Shown: positions 1 through 15,308 of the stretch, piece by piece
Layout: every line of letters starts with the position of its first letter
Numbering within the stretch: the stretch's first letter is position 1
Origin: an uncultured Oscillospiraceae bacterium
GTDB taxonomy: Bacteria > Bacillota > Clostridia > Oscillospirales > Oscillospiraceae
Length of the DNA: 63,925 bases
Reading direction: 5' to 3'
Assembly: GCA_910587255.1 (NCBI GenBank)
Contig: CAJUKT010000045.1
Coordinates: 1-63,925, forward strand
Notes under the pieces: generated by a model
Seen by the model: only the letters and a program-made list of their open reading frames with translations
The model's database searches: none
Told to the model about the DNA's origin: nothing
Program-made: the position numbers and the translations under genes

Positions 1-234
1 TGGAAATAATGGCTCTATCATCGCCCATTGGCTGTCGCTTAAATCGCTCGCATAGCCGCGTCGCTCATTTTTCTGTATCATTCCCTCATTATACTACTTT
101 TCCCTCTATTGGTACAGCTTCTAAAAAGGCCATGATTCTTCGGATGAAAAATCACGGCCTTGCGAGAGCTTCATTTGTCGGTTTCTGTTACAGGATTTGA
201 GGTTTTGACCATTGTTGATAATGTATTAAATTTA

Positions 235-270
235 TAAAAAAGTCTTGAAATCTCATGATTTCAAGACTTT
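235..270 (-). terminator. Terminator of the tRNA-Ala transcript
   Basis: A perfect 14-bp stem (239-252 with 257-270) with a four-base loop is followed, reading on the minus strand, by a T run. It lies directly behind the 3' end of the tRNA, so it is a clear intrinsic terminator. I see no gene between position 1 and this hairpin. Confidence 0.9.
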
Positions 271-346
<76 letters not shown>

Positions 347-426
347 ATGTTCGATTTTCGGAACGTCTATTTCTGCTTCCTGGCACCCGAAAAATTTCGG
401 ATCTCTGCGTTGCTTTATGGACCACT

Positions 427-452
427 CGCCCTCCCAGCTGAGCTACGAGCCC
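427..452 (-). pseudogene. Truncated 5' copy of the tRNA-Ala
   Basis: The 26 bases equivalent to the acceptor 5' strand, D arm and start of the anticodon arm of the tRNA at 321-346 recur here with one mismatch. The sequence then diverges completely and no 3' half follows before the intact gene 80 bases downstream. The fragment sits directly behind the promoter at 473-500, so it looks like the first member of a former tandem pair. A recombination scar is the alternative. It cannot fold into a tRNA. Confidence 0.8.
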
Positions 453-472
453 TAATGATTTATAACGGGTTT

Positions 473-500
473 ATTATACCAGAAAAAAAAAATTTGTAAA
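473..500 (-). promoter_or_regulatory. Sigma-A promoter for the tRNA-Ala unit
   Basis: On the minus strand TTTACA (495-500) and TATAAT (473-478) are separated by 16 bases. Transcription would begin just before the tRNA fragment and run through the intact tRNA to the terminator at 235-270. Confidence 0.7.
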
Positions 501-574
501 GAGGAAATTTTCATTCTGTCCGATATTTTTTAGGGCCCCGCCAGACGGCGAGGCCCCGATTCGCTTTTCCGCGC

Positions 575-2269
575 TCAGCCCTTCCCCCGGTCCTCCGCTG
601 TAGCCTCCGGGGTGTTGGCGTAATCCCACTGGTGATCGCTGTCCGCCATATCATCGCTGGTGACGTTGAAGTAGTCCCACTCCTCCGCCTCTCCTCCAAC
701 GCCCTGTTCCCAAGCGTTGGCATCCCAGGTCACGTCCACACAATACCACTCCCCGTTCAGCCGCACCATGTTCCAGGCGTGGTCTGAACGGCTGTTGTGG
801 GATGACCCCACCACTGTGGCGCACTCCACTCCGGCCAGATCCATCAGCAGCTGGAAGGTAGTGGCAAAGCCCAGACAGATCGCCTTGCGCTTCACCAGCC
901 CGCCGTAGGGTGTAAAAGACTCCCGGGGCGTCTCTTCCATTCGGTCCTGGTGCGTCCAGTCGTAGCCCACATTTTTGACCATCCAGCTGTAAAGCGCAAG
1001 CTCCTTCTCATAGTCGCTCATGCCATCCTTCAGCGCCTCGTCCAGCACCTCTTTTGCCGCCTGATAGATCTCCCGGTCGTATCCAGACAGGCCGGAGGGA
1101 TCGCCCTCCTCCCACGCCGCGCGGATGTCCGCAGTGTCGTAGAGGGACATATCATCCTGATTGGGCGGGGTAAACAGGCAGCGCTCCGGATAGTTGGGAT
1201 CGGTATTCAGGTAGCGGTACCGGGGAGAGTAGCTGAATCCCATCGTGCCCGCCGCCTCATAAAAGGCCGTCATGGCTCCCGACCTGTCCTCGCAGGCCAG
1301 CAGCACAACATAGCAGTTTGCTCCATCCGTTGACTCGCCTACAACTGCCCCATGGAGCAGACGGCCTTGCTCCGTGGCCGGGTCAAATTGGGCTTCCCTG
1401 CCGTCCAGATAGGCGGTCAGGCAGTCCTTCACCGCCAAGATGATATCCCATCCCCCAGAGACACGCACCACCGCTATCTCAAAGGCAGCCCCCTCATCCC
1501 GGGCGATGGCACACTCCTCCCACTGATCCGGGGCAAGGCCGTAGCTGTCCTTTACATAAGCATTCAGCCTGTCCAGATCACCGTCATCCAGCTTCTCCAG
1601 CCCTTCCTCCGCCACTCCCTGGATGGAAACCAGCAGATCCCGAAGCGCCTTTACGTCGCTGGTCTGCATCCCCGGGGTCTCATCTCCCGGCCCGCCGGCT
1701 TCTGGCTCAAGGGAAAACTCCCCGTTCAGGACGGCCTCCGCCGCCGCGCTGGCCCCCATTGGATCAGGACAGATAAACAGGGCGGCAAAGGGTCCATTCT
1801 GAAAAATTTCGCCGCTGGCCGCCATATCCGCCTCGTCAGGCGCATAGCCCGCAAAATCCCCTTGACGGGTGGAGATGTAATTCATAAACGCAGTGGCCGC
1901 CCGGACAGCCGCGCTGTCGTCTTCCATCCGTACCACGGCGATCTCAAAGGCGGAGGCCCCCGTGGCGCGAATCACCGCCATGTCCTCCCAGGCAGCCTCT
2001 ATCTTGTATGCGTTTTGGGCGTAAATCTCCAGCTCTTCCCGGTTCTCCTGCGCGTACAGCCCCTCCAAGCCCTCCTGATCCTCCCGGCCGCAGCGGTCAA
2101 AAGCCGCGCTGGCCAGATCGACGGCGGACAAGCTGGAGCCCGCAGACTCCGATGGCAGGCCGGAAGCAGACGGCTCCTGGGACGGTCCGGACGGCGCGCC
2201 CTCCCGGCAGCCGGGCAGCAAGCCCAGCAGCAGCCCGCAGACCAGCAAAATAGCAAACGTATGTTTCAC
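575..2269 (-). CDS. Transglutaminase-domain lipoprotein with two DUF4358-like repeats
   Basis: The N-terminus MKHTFAILL leads into a hydrophobic stretch and the lipobox LLPGC, so this is an exported lipoprotein. Two related segments of about 100 residues, each with an FEIAVVR core, resemble DUF4358 modules. The C-terminal third carries a transglutaminase-like triad: Cys in KAICLGFA, His in SDHAWNMV, Asp in VDVTWDA. Such proteins are thought to act as cell-surface peptidases or cross-linkers; the substrate is unknown. I chose the second GTG (2269) because AGAAGGAA lies about 9 bases before it. The first in-frame GTG (2278) is too close to the ribosome site. The first codons overlap the parS palindrome at 2262-2277, an unusual arrangement. 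Confidence 0.8.
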   Translation of the reverse strand: MKHTFAILLVCGLLLGLLPGCREGAPSGPSQEPSASGLPSESAGSSLSAVDLASAAFDRCGREDQEGLEGLYAQENREELEIYAQNAYKIEAAWEDMAVIRATGASAFEIAVVRMEDDSAAVRAATAFMNYISTRQGDFAGYAPDEADMAASGEIFQNGPFAALFICPDPMGASAAAEAVLNGEFSLEPEAGGPGDETPGMQTSDVKALRDLLVSIQGVAEEGLEKLDDGDLDRLNAYVKDSYGLAPDQWEECAIARDEGAAFEIAVVRVSGGWDIILAVKDCLTAYLDGREAQFDPATEQGRLLHGAVVGESTDGANCYVVLLACEDRSGAMTAFYEAAGTMGFSYSPRYRYLNTDPNYPERCLFTPPNQDDMSLYDTADIRAAWEEGDPSGLSGYDREIYQAAKEVLDEALKDGMSDYEKELALYSWMVKNVGYDWTHQDRMEETPRESFTPYGGLVKRKAICLGFATTFQLLMDLAGVECATVVGSSHNSRSDHAWNMVRLNGEWYCVDVTWDANAWEQGVGGEAEEWDYFNVTSDDMADSDHQWDYANTPEATAEDRGKG

Positions 2270-2277
2270 GTGAAACA
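2262..2277. promoter_or_regulatory. parS: parS centromere site (ParB binding)
   Basis: TGTTTCACGTGAAACA is a perfect 16-bp palindrome identical to the widely conserved parS consensus bound by chromosomal ParB/Spo0J. It overlaps the start of the lipoprotein gene. A second near-perfect copy lies at 19251. parS sites cluster around oriC in most bacteria, so this suggests an origin-proximal location. Confidence 0.85.
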
Positions 2278-2295
2278 CTTCCTTCTATCGCTTCT

Positions 2296-2325
2296 AAAAA
2301 AGCCGCCGGCCCCAGGCCGGCGGCT
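2296..2325 (-). terminator. Terminator behind ireB
   Basis: On the minus strand the stem AGCCGCCGGCC/GGCCGGCGGCT is closed by a short loop and followed by TTTTTT. It ends the ireB transcript just before the lipoprotein gene. Confidence 0.9.
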
Positions 2326-2330
2326 CCCTG

Positions 2331-2585
2331 TCATTTTTCGTGGAGATAGCTCTTCAACAGCACCTGGAGCAGCTCGTCACGATCCAGCTGGCGGATAAGC
2401 GTGCGGGCGTTGTTGTGGTTGGTGATATAGGTGGGGTCCTCACTGAGGATATAGCCCACAATCTGATTGATGGGGTTATAGCCCTTCTCCCGCAGGGAAT
2501 TGTAGACAGAGGACAGAATCGTGCGGATCTCCTCATCCTTGTTCAGGCTGACGCTGAACTTGCGTGTATAGTCCATATCGTTCAA
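2331..2585 (-). CDS. ireB: IreB family regulatory phosphoprotein (UPF0297)
   Basis: The small soluble protein contains the family signature EKGYNPINQIVGYILSEDPTYI followed by NNARTLIRQLDRDELLQVLL. In Enterococcus, IreB is phosphorylated by the Ser/Thr kinase IreK and lowers cephalosporin resistance. In clostridia the gene is often followed by alaS-associated genes, which are absent here. AAGGGGGTG stands 6 bases before a TTG (2585), giving MNDMDYTRKF. The upstream ATG at 2615 has no ribosome site and the ATG at 2576 is too far from this one. The TTG start is an inference from spacing. Confidence 0.85.
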   Translation of the reverse strand: MNDMDYTRKFSVSLNKDEEIRTILSSVYNSLREKGYNPINQIVGYILSEDPTYITNHNNARTLIRQLDRDELLQVLLKSYLHEK

Positions 2586-2664
2586 TGGGCGCACCCCCTT
2601 TGTGTCATTACGCATATTTTATCCCAGATGGGATCAAATGTAAAGAGGCAAAATAATAATTTTC

Positions 2665-2706
2665 CGTGAAATGCCCAGCCGCCCGGCATTTTGGCCGGAC
2701 GGCTGG
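2665..2706 (-). terminator. Terminator behind the NlpC/P60 gene
   Basis: An inverted repeat, CCAGCCGCCCGGC (2675-2687) with GCCGGACGGCTGG (2694-2706), is followed on the minus strand by GCATTTC. The T run is poor but the stem is strong. Confidence 0.6.
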
Positions 2707-2723
2707 AAGATATTGGTATGTAA

Positions 2724-3644
2724 TCAGCCGATGCGCTTGGCCCCCACGATATAAGGGGCATAGTAGCCATAAATGCTGTCGTACTGCACCCTGTAGGAGG
2801 TAGTCGATGCGTGGATAAACTGGTCGCCGCCCACATACATGCCCACATGGGTGGTGGGCAGCGTGCCGCCGGAGCTGTCGAAGCGGCGGTCGAAGAAGAA
2901 GATCAGATCGCCGGGCTGCATGGCGTCGGTGGACACGAAGTAGCCGCTTTGATAATACTGGCTGGAGGAGCCCCGGGCGATGGGATGGCCCAGCTGCTTG
3001 TAAATGTAGTACATCAGGCCGGAGCAGTCGAAGGTGCTGGGGCCGCGCCCGCCGGAGACGTACCGGCAGCCCAGCAGGCTCTTGGCCATGGCCGCCGCGG
3101 CGGTCCCCAACTCGCTGGAGCCCTCAAAATCAGCGCCCACCAGGGTGACGTACTCGGCGGATACATAGCCGGACTCCACCTGATACCAGCCGTTGCCCAG
3201 ATCGGACACGATGTCCACCACCATGCCCGCCTTCAGCGTCCCCACCTTTTCACTGTCGGTGCTGGCCTCGGCCCGGACGTTGAGCACATCGGCGGTAATC
3301 AGCCCCCGCTGCTGCTCGGGCTCCTGGGACAGGGGGGTGGGCGCCGCCTCGATAACCGTGCCGTCGGCCAGGGTGATCTTCAGCCACTCGCCGGACATGT
3401 ACCCCTCCGTGTCACCGTATGTAACCTTATACCAGCCGTCCCCTGCGTCCTCCTCTACGGTGACCTCGGCGCCCTTGGGAGCCATGGTCAGGGTTTCGGC
3501 GCCGGTGCCGGCCTCACTGCGCAGACGCAGGTTGTCGGCGGTGACGGTGGCGGTGCCGATAGAGGCAAACGCCACGCCGGTGCATGTGGCAAGAACAAGC
3601 CCGGCGGCGGACAGGGTCCTGACCAGCTTCACTTTGAAATTCAT
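2724..3644 (-). CDS. Secreted SH3b-SH3b-NlpC/P60 cell-wall peptidase
   Basis: Residues 1-27 form a Sec signal peptide. Two bacterial SH3 modules follow (about 33-92 and 115-170), each with the VTADxLxxRxEA and GWYxV pattern. An NlpC/P60 endopeptidase domain fills 180-306. The catalytic Cys is in TFDCSGL (Cys207) and the His in PTTHVGMYV (His266), with a further His at 278. This class cuts gamma-D-glutamyl-diaminopimelate or related peptide bonds in peptidoglycan, and the SH3 modules bind the wall. The start is supported by GGAGGT 10 bases upstream. The gene stands alone. The role in growth, separation or spore peptidoglycan cannot be told from sequence. Confidence 0.9.
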   Translation of the reverse strand: MNFKVKLVRTLSAAGLVLATCTGVAFASIGTATVTADNLRLRSEAGTGAETLTMAPKGAEVTVEEDAGDGWYKVTYGDTEGYMSGEWLKITLADGTVIEAAPTPLSQEPEQQRGLITADVLNVRAEASTDSEKVGTLKAGMVVDIVSDLGNGWYQVESGYVSAEYVTLVGADFEGSSELGTAAAAMAKSLLGCRYVSGGRGPSTFDCSGLMYYIYKQLGHPIARGSSSQYYQSGYFVSTDAMQPGDLIFFFDRRFDSSGGTLPTTHVGMYVGGDQFIHASTTSYRVQYDSIYGYYAPYIVGAKRIG

Positions 3645-3684
3645 TGGAATCTACCTCCACAGTATTTTCTTTGGTATAGGCCGG

Positions 3685-3975
3685 TCACTTGCCCGCCAGC
3701 GCGCGCATGAGCCAGATGGAACCCATGTCGACGGCGGAAAACAGATCGGGCAGGTCGCTCTTTTTCACCACCCGGTCCCGGCTTTTCAGGTCGGGGTCGG
3801 TGAGCTGGAGCTGCAGATGGACCTTGCTGGCCAGCTCCAGGGAACCGTCCTTCTCGGTGTTCATCACCTGGATCATGACGATATACTTGTCGGCCATGGA
3901 ACCGTAGTAGATCAGGTTGTCTTTGCGGCGGAGCGGATGCCCCTTGTAAGTCAGGACGCCGGATTTTTCAGCCAT
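3685..3975 (-). CDS. Small conserved protein of unknown function
   Basis: A 96-residue soluble protein begins MAEKSGVLTYKGHPLRRKDN behind a good GAGGAGG site. It has no signal peptide or membrane segment. The middle (YIVMIQVMNTEKDG, ELASKVHLQLQLTDP) looks like a beta-rich fold. I do not recognise a family with certainty. The gene has its own promoter (4029-4057) overlapped by four GTTACAA heptamers, so its expression appears tightly controlled. Confidence 0.7.
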   Translation of the reverse strand: MAEKSGVLTYKGHPLRRKDNLIYYGSMADKYIVMIQVMNTEKDGSLELASKVHLQLQLTDPDLKSRDRVVKKSDLPDLFSAVDMGSIWLMRALAGK

Positions 3976-3993
3976 GAGTGCCTCCTCAAAAAG

Positions 3994-4036
3994 TTGTAAC
4001 TGTTTGTAACTGAATTGTAACTATTGCTATTGTAAC
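3994..4036. repeat. Four TTGTAAC heptamers (iteron-like operator)
   Basis: TTGTAAC occurs at 3994-4000, 4004-4010, 4015-4021 and 4030-4036, starts 10, 11 and 15 bases apart. The copies cover the -10 box and initially transcribed region of the minus-strand promoter at 4029-4057. The spacing near one helical turn suggests cooperative binding of a regulator on one face of the DNA. Confidence 0.7.
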
Positions 4037-4057
4037 CCCTGAACCGCCCCTTGTCAA
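4029..4057 (-). promoter_or_regulatory. Sigma-A promoter of the 96-residue gene
   Basis: TTGACA (4052-4057) and TACAAT (4029-4034) are 17 bases apart on the minus strand. The -10 box is itself part of one of the GTTACAA repeats. Confidence 0.75.
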
Positions 4058-4086
4058 CAGGAAGTTGGACAAAATTTTCTGGAAAA

Positions 4087-4133
4087 ACAAAAACCTGCCT
4101 GGCTCGCCGGAAAACGGCAGCACAGACAGGTTT
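4087..4133 (-). terminator. Terminator behind the DUF1294 gene
   Basis: On the minus strand AACCTGTCTG...CAGGCAGGTT forms a long imperfect stem around CCGTTTTCCGG. It is followed by TTTTGTTTTT. Confidence 0.8.
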
Positions 4134-4137
4134 GTCC

Positions 4138-4440
4138 CTACATTATATAGTCGTTAAGTCCCGCGCCCCGCAGCGCGGCCCACACCAAAAGCGCCGCCTG
4201 GGCGCAAAGGCCCAGGGGAAGCGCAAAACGAAACAGAGGCTTGCGGGTTTTGTGGTGGAATACCGCCATGCCCAGCAGTCCACCGGCGCTGCCGCCCATC
4301 AGGGCACAGCCCAACAGCGCCGCCTCGGGAATGCGGCGGCGGTGGGCTTTTGCCAACAGCTTGTCCCACCCAAACAGGACAAAGGCCAGGGCGCTGGTCA
4401 CCCCCAGCCAGATGAGGAGCAGATAGACGGTCTCTCTCAT
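4138..4440 (-). CDS. DUF1294 small membrane protein
   Basis: The 100-residue protein has three hydrophobic segments (about 4-24, 40-60, 70-90). It carries the family pattern GWDKLLAKAHRRRIPE followed by a Gly-rich membrane helix and HHKTRKPLF. DUF1294 proteins are integral membrane proteins of unknown function, sometimes fused to cold-shock domains; no such domain is present here. It is read away from rpoB and has its own terminator. GAAAGGAACCGCCC precedes the ATG. Confidence 0.85.
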   Translation of the reverse strand: MRETVYLLLIWLGVTSALAFVLFGWDKLLAKAHRRRIPEAALLGCALMGGSAGGLLGMAVFHHKTRKPLFRFALPLGLCAQAALLVWAALRGAGLNDYIM

Positions 4441-4802
4441 GGGCGGTTCCTTTCTTTTTATTATAATGTAAGCTCACCGCCGCCAATGCGGCCGGCAGTA
4501 CAGAGCAGCGCAAAAGCCCGTATGTTTCGCACCGCCTCAAGCCCCTCTCCCCTGCCCTGCAGGGAAATTGATACAAAAACCGCCCCGGCACCAAAATTTC
4601 TCTTGACGCGGGACGGAGGTTATGGTATCATAAATTGCTTATGTGCACAACAGGCGAACGAATATCTTCCCCACCTGGTACTGCCAGTATAGCAGATGTG
4701 CACAAAAAACGCAAGAGGGAATTTTCAACTCGTGACAACCGCCCCGGGCGTATCGGTCATCCGCCGCCCGGAATCATCTACGAAGTGGAGCGTGAAGAGC
4801 AT
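4441..4802. other. Intergenic region and rpoB leader
   Basis: This stretch holds the rpoBC promoter at 4603-4631 and a leader of about 165 bases. No r-protein gene (rplJ, rplL) is present. ATGTGCACAA, which contains the palindrome TGTGCACA, occurs twice in the leader (4641-4650 and 4696-4705). Apart from this repeat I see no strong hairpin. Confidence 0.6.
4603..4631 (+). promoter_or_regulatory. Sigma-A promoter of rpoBC
   Basis: TTGACG (4603-4608) and TATCAT (4626-4631) are spaced by exactly 17 bases. The promoter is the only one visible before rpoB, so rpoBC appears to be uncoupled from the L10/L12 operon that usually drives it. Confidence 0.8.
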
Positions 4803-8552
<3,750 letters not shown>

Positions 8553-8569
8553 GAAGGGAGGGTGAAACA

Positions 8570-12460
<3,891 letters not shown>

Positions 12461-12484
12461 GCGCAAAGGCTGCGCATTGGAACA

Positions 12485-12524
12485 CAAAAAGGGGGACGGG
12501 CCGTTTGGCCCGTCCCCCTTTTAC
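12485..12524 (+). terminator. rpoBC terminator
   Basis: The stem GGGGGACGGGCC/GGCCCGTCCCCC with a TTT-containing loop is followed by TTTTA; an A run on the other side makes it usable in both directions. It lies 24 bases behind rpoC and also faces the converging flagellin gene. Confidence 0.9.
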
Positions 12525-12555
12525 GTCTATGCGGTTTGTGCCAAGAGCAGCGGTG

Positions 12556-12633
12556 TTATCACGCTGCGCCTGCTTACGTTGCGCGCGGCGTTATCACGCT
12601 CCGATTGGCCGCGCGGCCGGGCATTATCACGCC
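12556..12633. repeat. Three short direct repeats (TTATCACGC)
   Basis: TTATCACGC recurs at 12556, 12591 and 12624, each followed by a C/G-rich stretch; copies one and three continue into CGCCTG. The periods are 35 and 33 bases. The unit is too short and the spacers too divergent for a CRISPR. I see no gene between the rpoBC terminator and the flagellin stop. Confidence 0.5.
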
Positions 12634-12749
12634 TCGCCTGTTCGCGACGCGCGGCTTCCCTTCGACTCGGGCTGATCTGCGGGCCGCTGCGCGGCCCTGC
12701 GCTCGCCCTCGCTCCAGTCCATCCGCGCTGCTCACGACGGCTCGGACGC

Positions 12750-14483
12750 TTACTGCAGCAGCTGCAGCACGCCCTGGGGCACCTGGTTGGCCTGAGCCAG
12801 CATCGCCTGGGCGGACTGGATCAGGATGTTGTTCTTGGTGTACGCCATCATCTCCTCCGCCACGTCGGTGTCGCGGATAGTGGACTCGGCGTCCTGGATG
12901 TTCTCGGTCATGACGCTCAGGTTGTTGATGGTGTGGTCCAGACGGTTCTGGGTAGCGCCCAGGGTACCACGCACGTCAGACACCTTATTGATGGCCTTCT
13001 TAATGGCGTCGATGGCATCGGCGGCGCTGTCCTGGTTAGAAATGTCCACACCGGCAATGCCCAGGGACTTGGTGTGCATATCGGAGATGGAAACACGCAA
13101 CTGGTTGTAGCTGTCGCTGGTGTCGCCGATCTGGAGCACCAGGCCGCCCTTGCTGGAACCGGCGGTGCTGCGGGACTTCAGGCCGATGGTGGTGCTGGCG
13201 GCCTTCGTCCAGGTATTGACGCCGTTGGTGGTTGTCACAGTACCGGTTTCCACCGACAGGCCGGTCTCCATGCTGATCTTCTCACCCATGGCCTTGGCGT
13301 CATCGTTGCCGATGGTGCTGGCGGTGCCCACTTCAACATAGTGCTCCACACCGGCCTCTTTCAGCTTGGCCAGGGAGTCGGCGTCGATCTTGCCATTTTC
13401 CACAAAGACAAACTTCTCGCCGTTGATCTCAAAGACACACTTGCTCAGATCATCGCTGCCCTTGCTAGCATCGTCAGACATCCAGATTTTTCCCTTGCTC
13501 AGGTCGATGCTCTCAAAGGCATCCACAGCGGCGGTCTTGACGCTGGCACCGTTGGAAACAACGGTGGTGGTATCGGTGGCCTTGGTCCAGGTCTTCATCT
13601 CGAAGCCCACCATCTGCATGGCCTGGGTGCCACCGGTCTTGGCGGTCAGGGCGATCTGGCCCGCAGCGGAGCCCTGGGCGACGGTGAAGTTCTCCTTGAT
13701 GGTGCTGTTCTTGTTCAGCTCGGTGGTAAACGCGGCCTCCAGGTCAGCGGCAGACGCCTTGTCCGCAGCAGTCAGAGCGTACTCGCTGCCGTCCTCGGCC
13801 ACCAGCTTCGTGACATCGCCGGCGGCATCCTTGGCTGCGGTCAGGGTGAGATCAATATTCTGCACCTTGCCGTTAGCGTCCTTCAAGGTGTAGGAGACGG
13901 TGATCTTGTCACCCTCGGCCACAGCAGTGTTGGCGGCAAAAGCGGCCATGTTCTCATAGACGCCCTTAACGGCGTCGATGGTCTTGTTGGCCCCGGCCAA
14001 ATCGCCGGAGAGCTTGCTCAGATCCACCTCGGCCAGGGAAGCGGAGGTGCCCTCGGCGGACATGGAACCGTCCAGCAGCTTGATGCCGTTGAAGTTGGCG
14101 CTGTCGGCGATGCGGTTAATCTCGTCCCGGAGCTGGTTAACCTCCTTCTGGAGCTGGAAGCGGTCGGTCTCGTTGTCGTAGGTGCCGTTGGCGGACTGGG
14201 TGGCCAGCTCCACCATACGGTTCAGCATGTCGTGGACCTCAGTCAGGGCGCCCTCGGCGGTCTGCACCAGGCTGATGCCGTCCTTGGCGTTCTTCTGGGC
14301 GGTCTCCAGGCCGGTGATCTGGGCGCGCATCTTCTCGGAGATGGCCAGACCGGCGGCGTCGTCACCGGCGCGGTTGATCTTGTAGCCGGAGGAGAGCTTC
14401 TCCAGGTTCTTCTTCATGGCGGCCACGTTGTTGGTGTAATTGCGGTAGGAATTCATAGCCATAATATTGTGCTGAATACGCAT
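12750..14483 (-). CDS. fliC: Flagellin
   Basis: The 577-residue protein begins MRIQHNIMAMNSYRNYTNNV and contains the canonical N-terminal D0/D1 heptads (LEKLSSGYKINRAGDDAAGLAISEKMRAQI). It ends with the matching C-terminal helix (NILIQSAQAMLAQANQVPQGVLQLLQ). The central 300 residues form a Thr/Ala-rich hypervariable D2/D3 region exposed on the filament. It is secreted through the flagellar type III system. No other flagellar gene is nearby, so this is an isolated filament gene. ATGGAGG precedes the start at good spacing. No convincing sigma-D promoter could be assigned. Confidence 0.95.
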   Translation of the reverse strand: MRIQHNIMAMNSYRNYTNNVAAMKKNLEKLSSGYKINRAGDDAAGLAISEKMRAQITGLETAQKNAKDGISLVQTAEGALTEVHDMLNRMVELATQSANGTYDNETDRFQLQKEVNQLRDEINRIADSANFNGIKLLDGSMSAEGTSASLAEVDLSKLSGDLAGANKTIDAVKGVYENMAAFAANTAVAEGDKITVSYTLKDANGKVQNIDLTLTAAKDAAGDVTKLVAEDGSEYALTAADKASAADLEAAFTTELNKNSTIKENFTVAQGSAAGQIALTAKTGGTQAMQMVGFEMKTWTKATDTTTVVSNGASVKTAAVDAFESIDLSKGKIWMSDDASKGSDDLSKCVFEINGEKFVFVENGKIDADSLAKLKEAGVEHYVEVGTASTIGNDDAKAMGEKISMETGLSVETGTVTTTNGVNTWTKAASTTIGLKSRSTAGSSKGGLVLQIGDTSDSYNQLRVSISDMHTKSLGIAGVDISNQDSAADAIDAIKKAINKVSDVRGTLGATQNRLDHTINNLSVMTENIQDAESTIRDTDVAEEMMAYTKNNILIQSAQAMLAQANQVPQGVLQLLQ

Positions 14484-14825
14484 TTATAATACCTCCATAG
14501 TATTTAAGCCTCGGCGATCCTTGCCTCAGCTCCGCAGAGTGTTGCGCCGCCCAGCCCGGCCATCTGGCCAGACTGCCCGAACTGTTTGACGCGCTTCCTA
14601 TTCCAACCGGCCCGTCAGCCGGGTGAAACCAAACGTCAGGCTGTCGATGTTTTATAACCTATATATTTACAAACAATCTGTTCTCGACTGCCTTCACACA
14701 CTATATCGTCCTTCTATCTTAAAAAATAAGTGGATTTACAAGAAATTTTTTACTCGTCAAATTTCGTCTCATAAATTATAGTTTTCGTCTTCCGGCCGCC
14801 GCGCACCGTGCCGCCGGGACGGTAT
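14484..14825 (-). promoter_or_regulatory. Long flagellin upstream/leader region
   Basis: About 340 bases with no gene separate the flagellin start from the SASP terminator. The proximal, GC-rich 150 bases contain GGA triplets at GCGGAGC, AAGGATC and the Shine-Dalgarno itself (TGGAGGT). That is the arrangement by which CsrA represses flagellin translation in Bacillus. The distal part is AT-rich and probably carries the promoter. The CsrA idea is inference only. Confidence 0.35.
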
Positions 14826-14876
14826 GTAAAAAACAGGGGGAGGGCCGCCCAGCTGGGTGGTCCTCCTCCTGTTCCG
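14826..14876 (-). terminator. SASP gene terminator
   Basis: On the minus strand AACAGGAGGAGGACCACCC pairs across AGCT with GGGCGGCCCTCCCCCTGTT. It is followed by TTTTTACA. Confidence 0.9.
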
Positions 14877-14903
14877 AATGATCCCGGCCAGGCCGGGGCA
14901 CGA

Positions 14904-15107
14904 TTACTTCAGGCCGTTCTCGTAGGCCTCAATCATTTTCTTGACCATCTGGCCGCCCACGGAGCCGGCCTGCTTGCTGGTCAGATCGCCGTTGTAGCCC
15001 TGCTTCAGGTTGACGCCGACCTCGTTGGCCGCCTCCATCTTGAACTTGTCCATAGCCTCGCGGGCGCCGGGCACCACCAGACGGTTAGAATTATTCGTGT
15101 TAGACAT
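14904..15107 (-). CDS. Alpha/beta-type small acid-soluble spore protein
   Basis: The 67-residue protein starts MSNTNNSNRLVVPGAREAMD and has both SASP signatures: the EAANEVGV block with the GPR germination-protease region, and the DLTSKQAGSVGGQMVKKMIE DNA-binding helix. These proteins saturate forespore DNA, shift it towards the A form and protect it from UV and heat. They are then degraded for amino acids at germination. AGGAG lies 9 bases before the chosen ATG; the longer frame upstream has no ribosome site. It is the clearest sign in the window that the organism makes endospores. Confidence 0.95.
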   Translation of the reverse strand: MSNTNNSNRLVVPGAREAMDKFKMEAANEVGVNLKQGYNGDLTSKQAGSVGGQMVKKMIEAYENGLK

Positions 15108-15206
15108 ATCCGTATTCTCCTTTTTGAATCTTTGTTTGTCGGATCGGAATCCGAGCATAGTTTGAGCCATCCCGGTTTTTATATGCGAAACCCGTACTGG
15201 TAAGTT

Positions 15207-15260
15207 TAGGCGCTGTTTGAACGCCGTTTGGGCATGGCGGTAATCTTCAAACAGGCCCTA
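15207..15260. repeat. Short copy of an interspersed palindromic repeat
   Basis: The 54-bp element starts TAGGCGCTGTTTGAA and ends TTCAAACAGGCCCTA, which are imperfect inverted repeats. Its right half (CCGTTTGGGCATGGCGG) matches 22748-22764 in the longer copy at 22619-22783. It appears to be an internal-deletion form of that element. The family looks like a non-autonomous MITE or REP-like repeat. Confidence 0.75.
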
Positions 15261-15308
15261 GGCTTGCGCGGCCCGGATGCCGGGCGGTATGTCCAACACT
15301 TTTTTGTG

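Noticed and set aside
531..565. GC-rich hairpin behind the transglutaminase lipoprotein as terminator
   Set aside because: The stem is strong but is followed on the minus strand by an A run instead of T residues; left unannotated.
12556..12633. Possible CRISPR array
   Set aside because: Only three 9-base repeats with unequal spacing; no cas genes anywhere in the window.
12477..14489. 670-codon frame antisense to flagellin, and 22700-24721 antisense to the kinase
   Set aside because: Sense strands encode clear flagellin and histidine kinase; the antisense products are compositionally biased.
14484..14640. c-di-GMP or other known riboswitch before flagellin
   Set aside because: The conserved core sequences of the GEMM classes could not be found; only generic hairpins are present.
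14640..14800. Sigma-D (flagellar) promoter for flagellin
   Set aside because: A GACGATAT box exists near 14702 but no TAAA box at proper spacing, so I did not annotate it.
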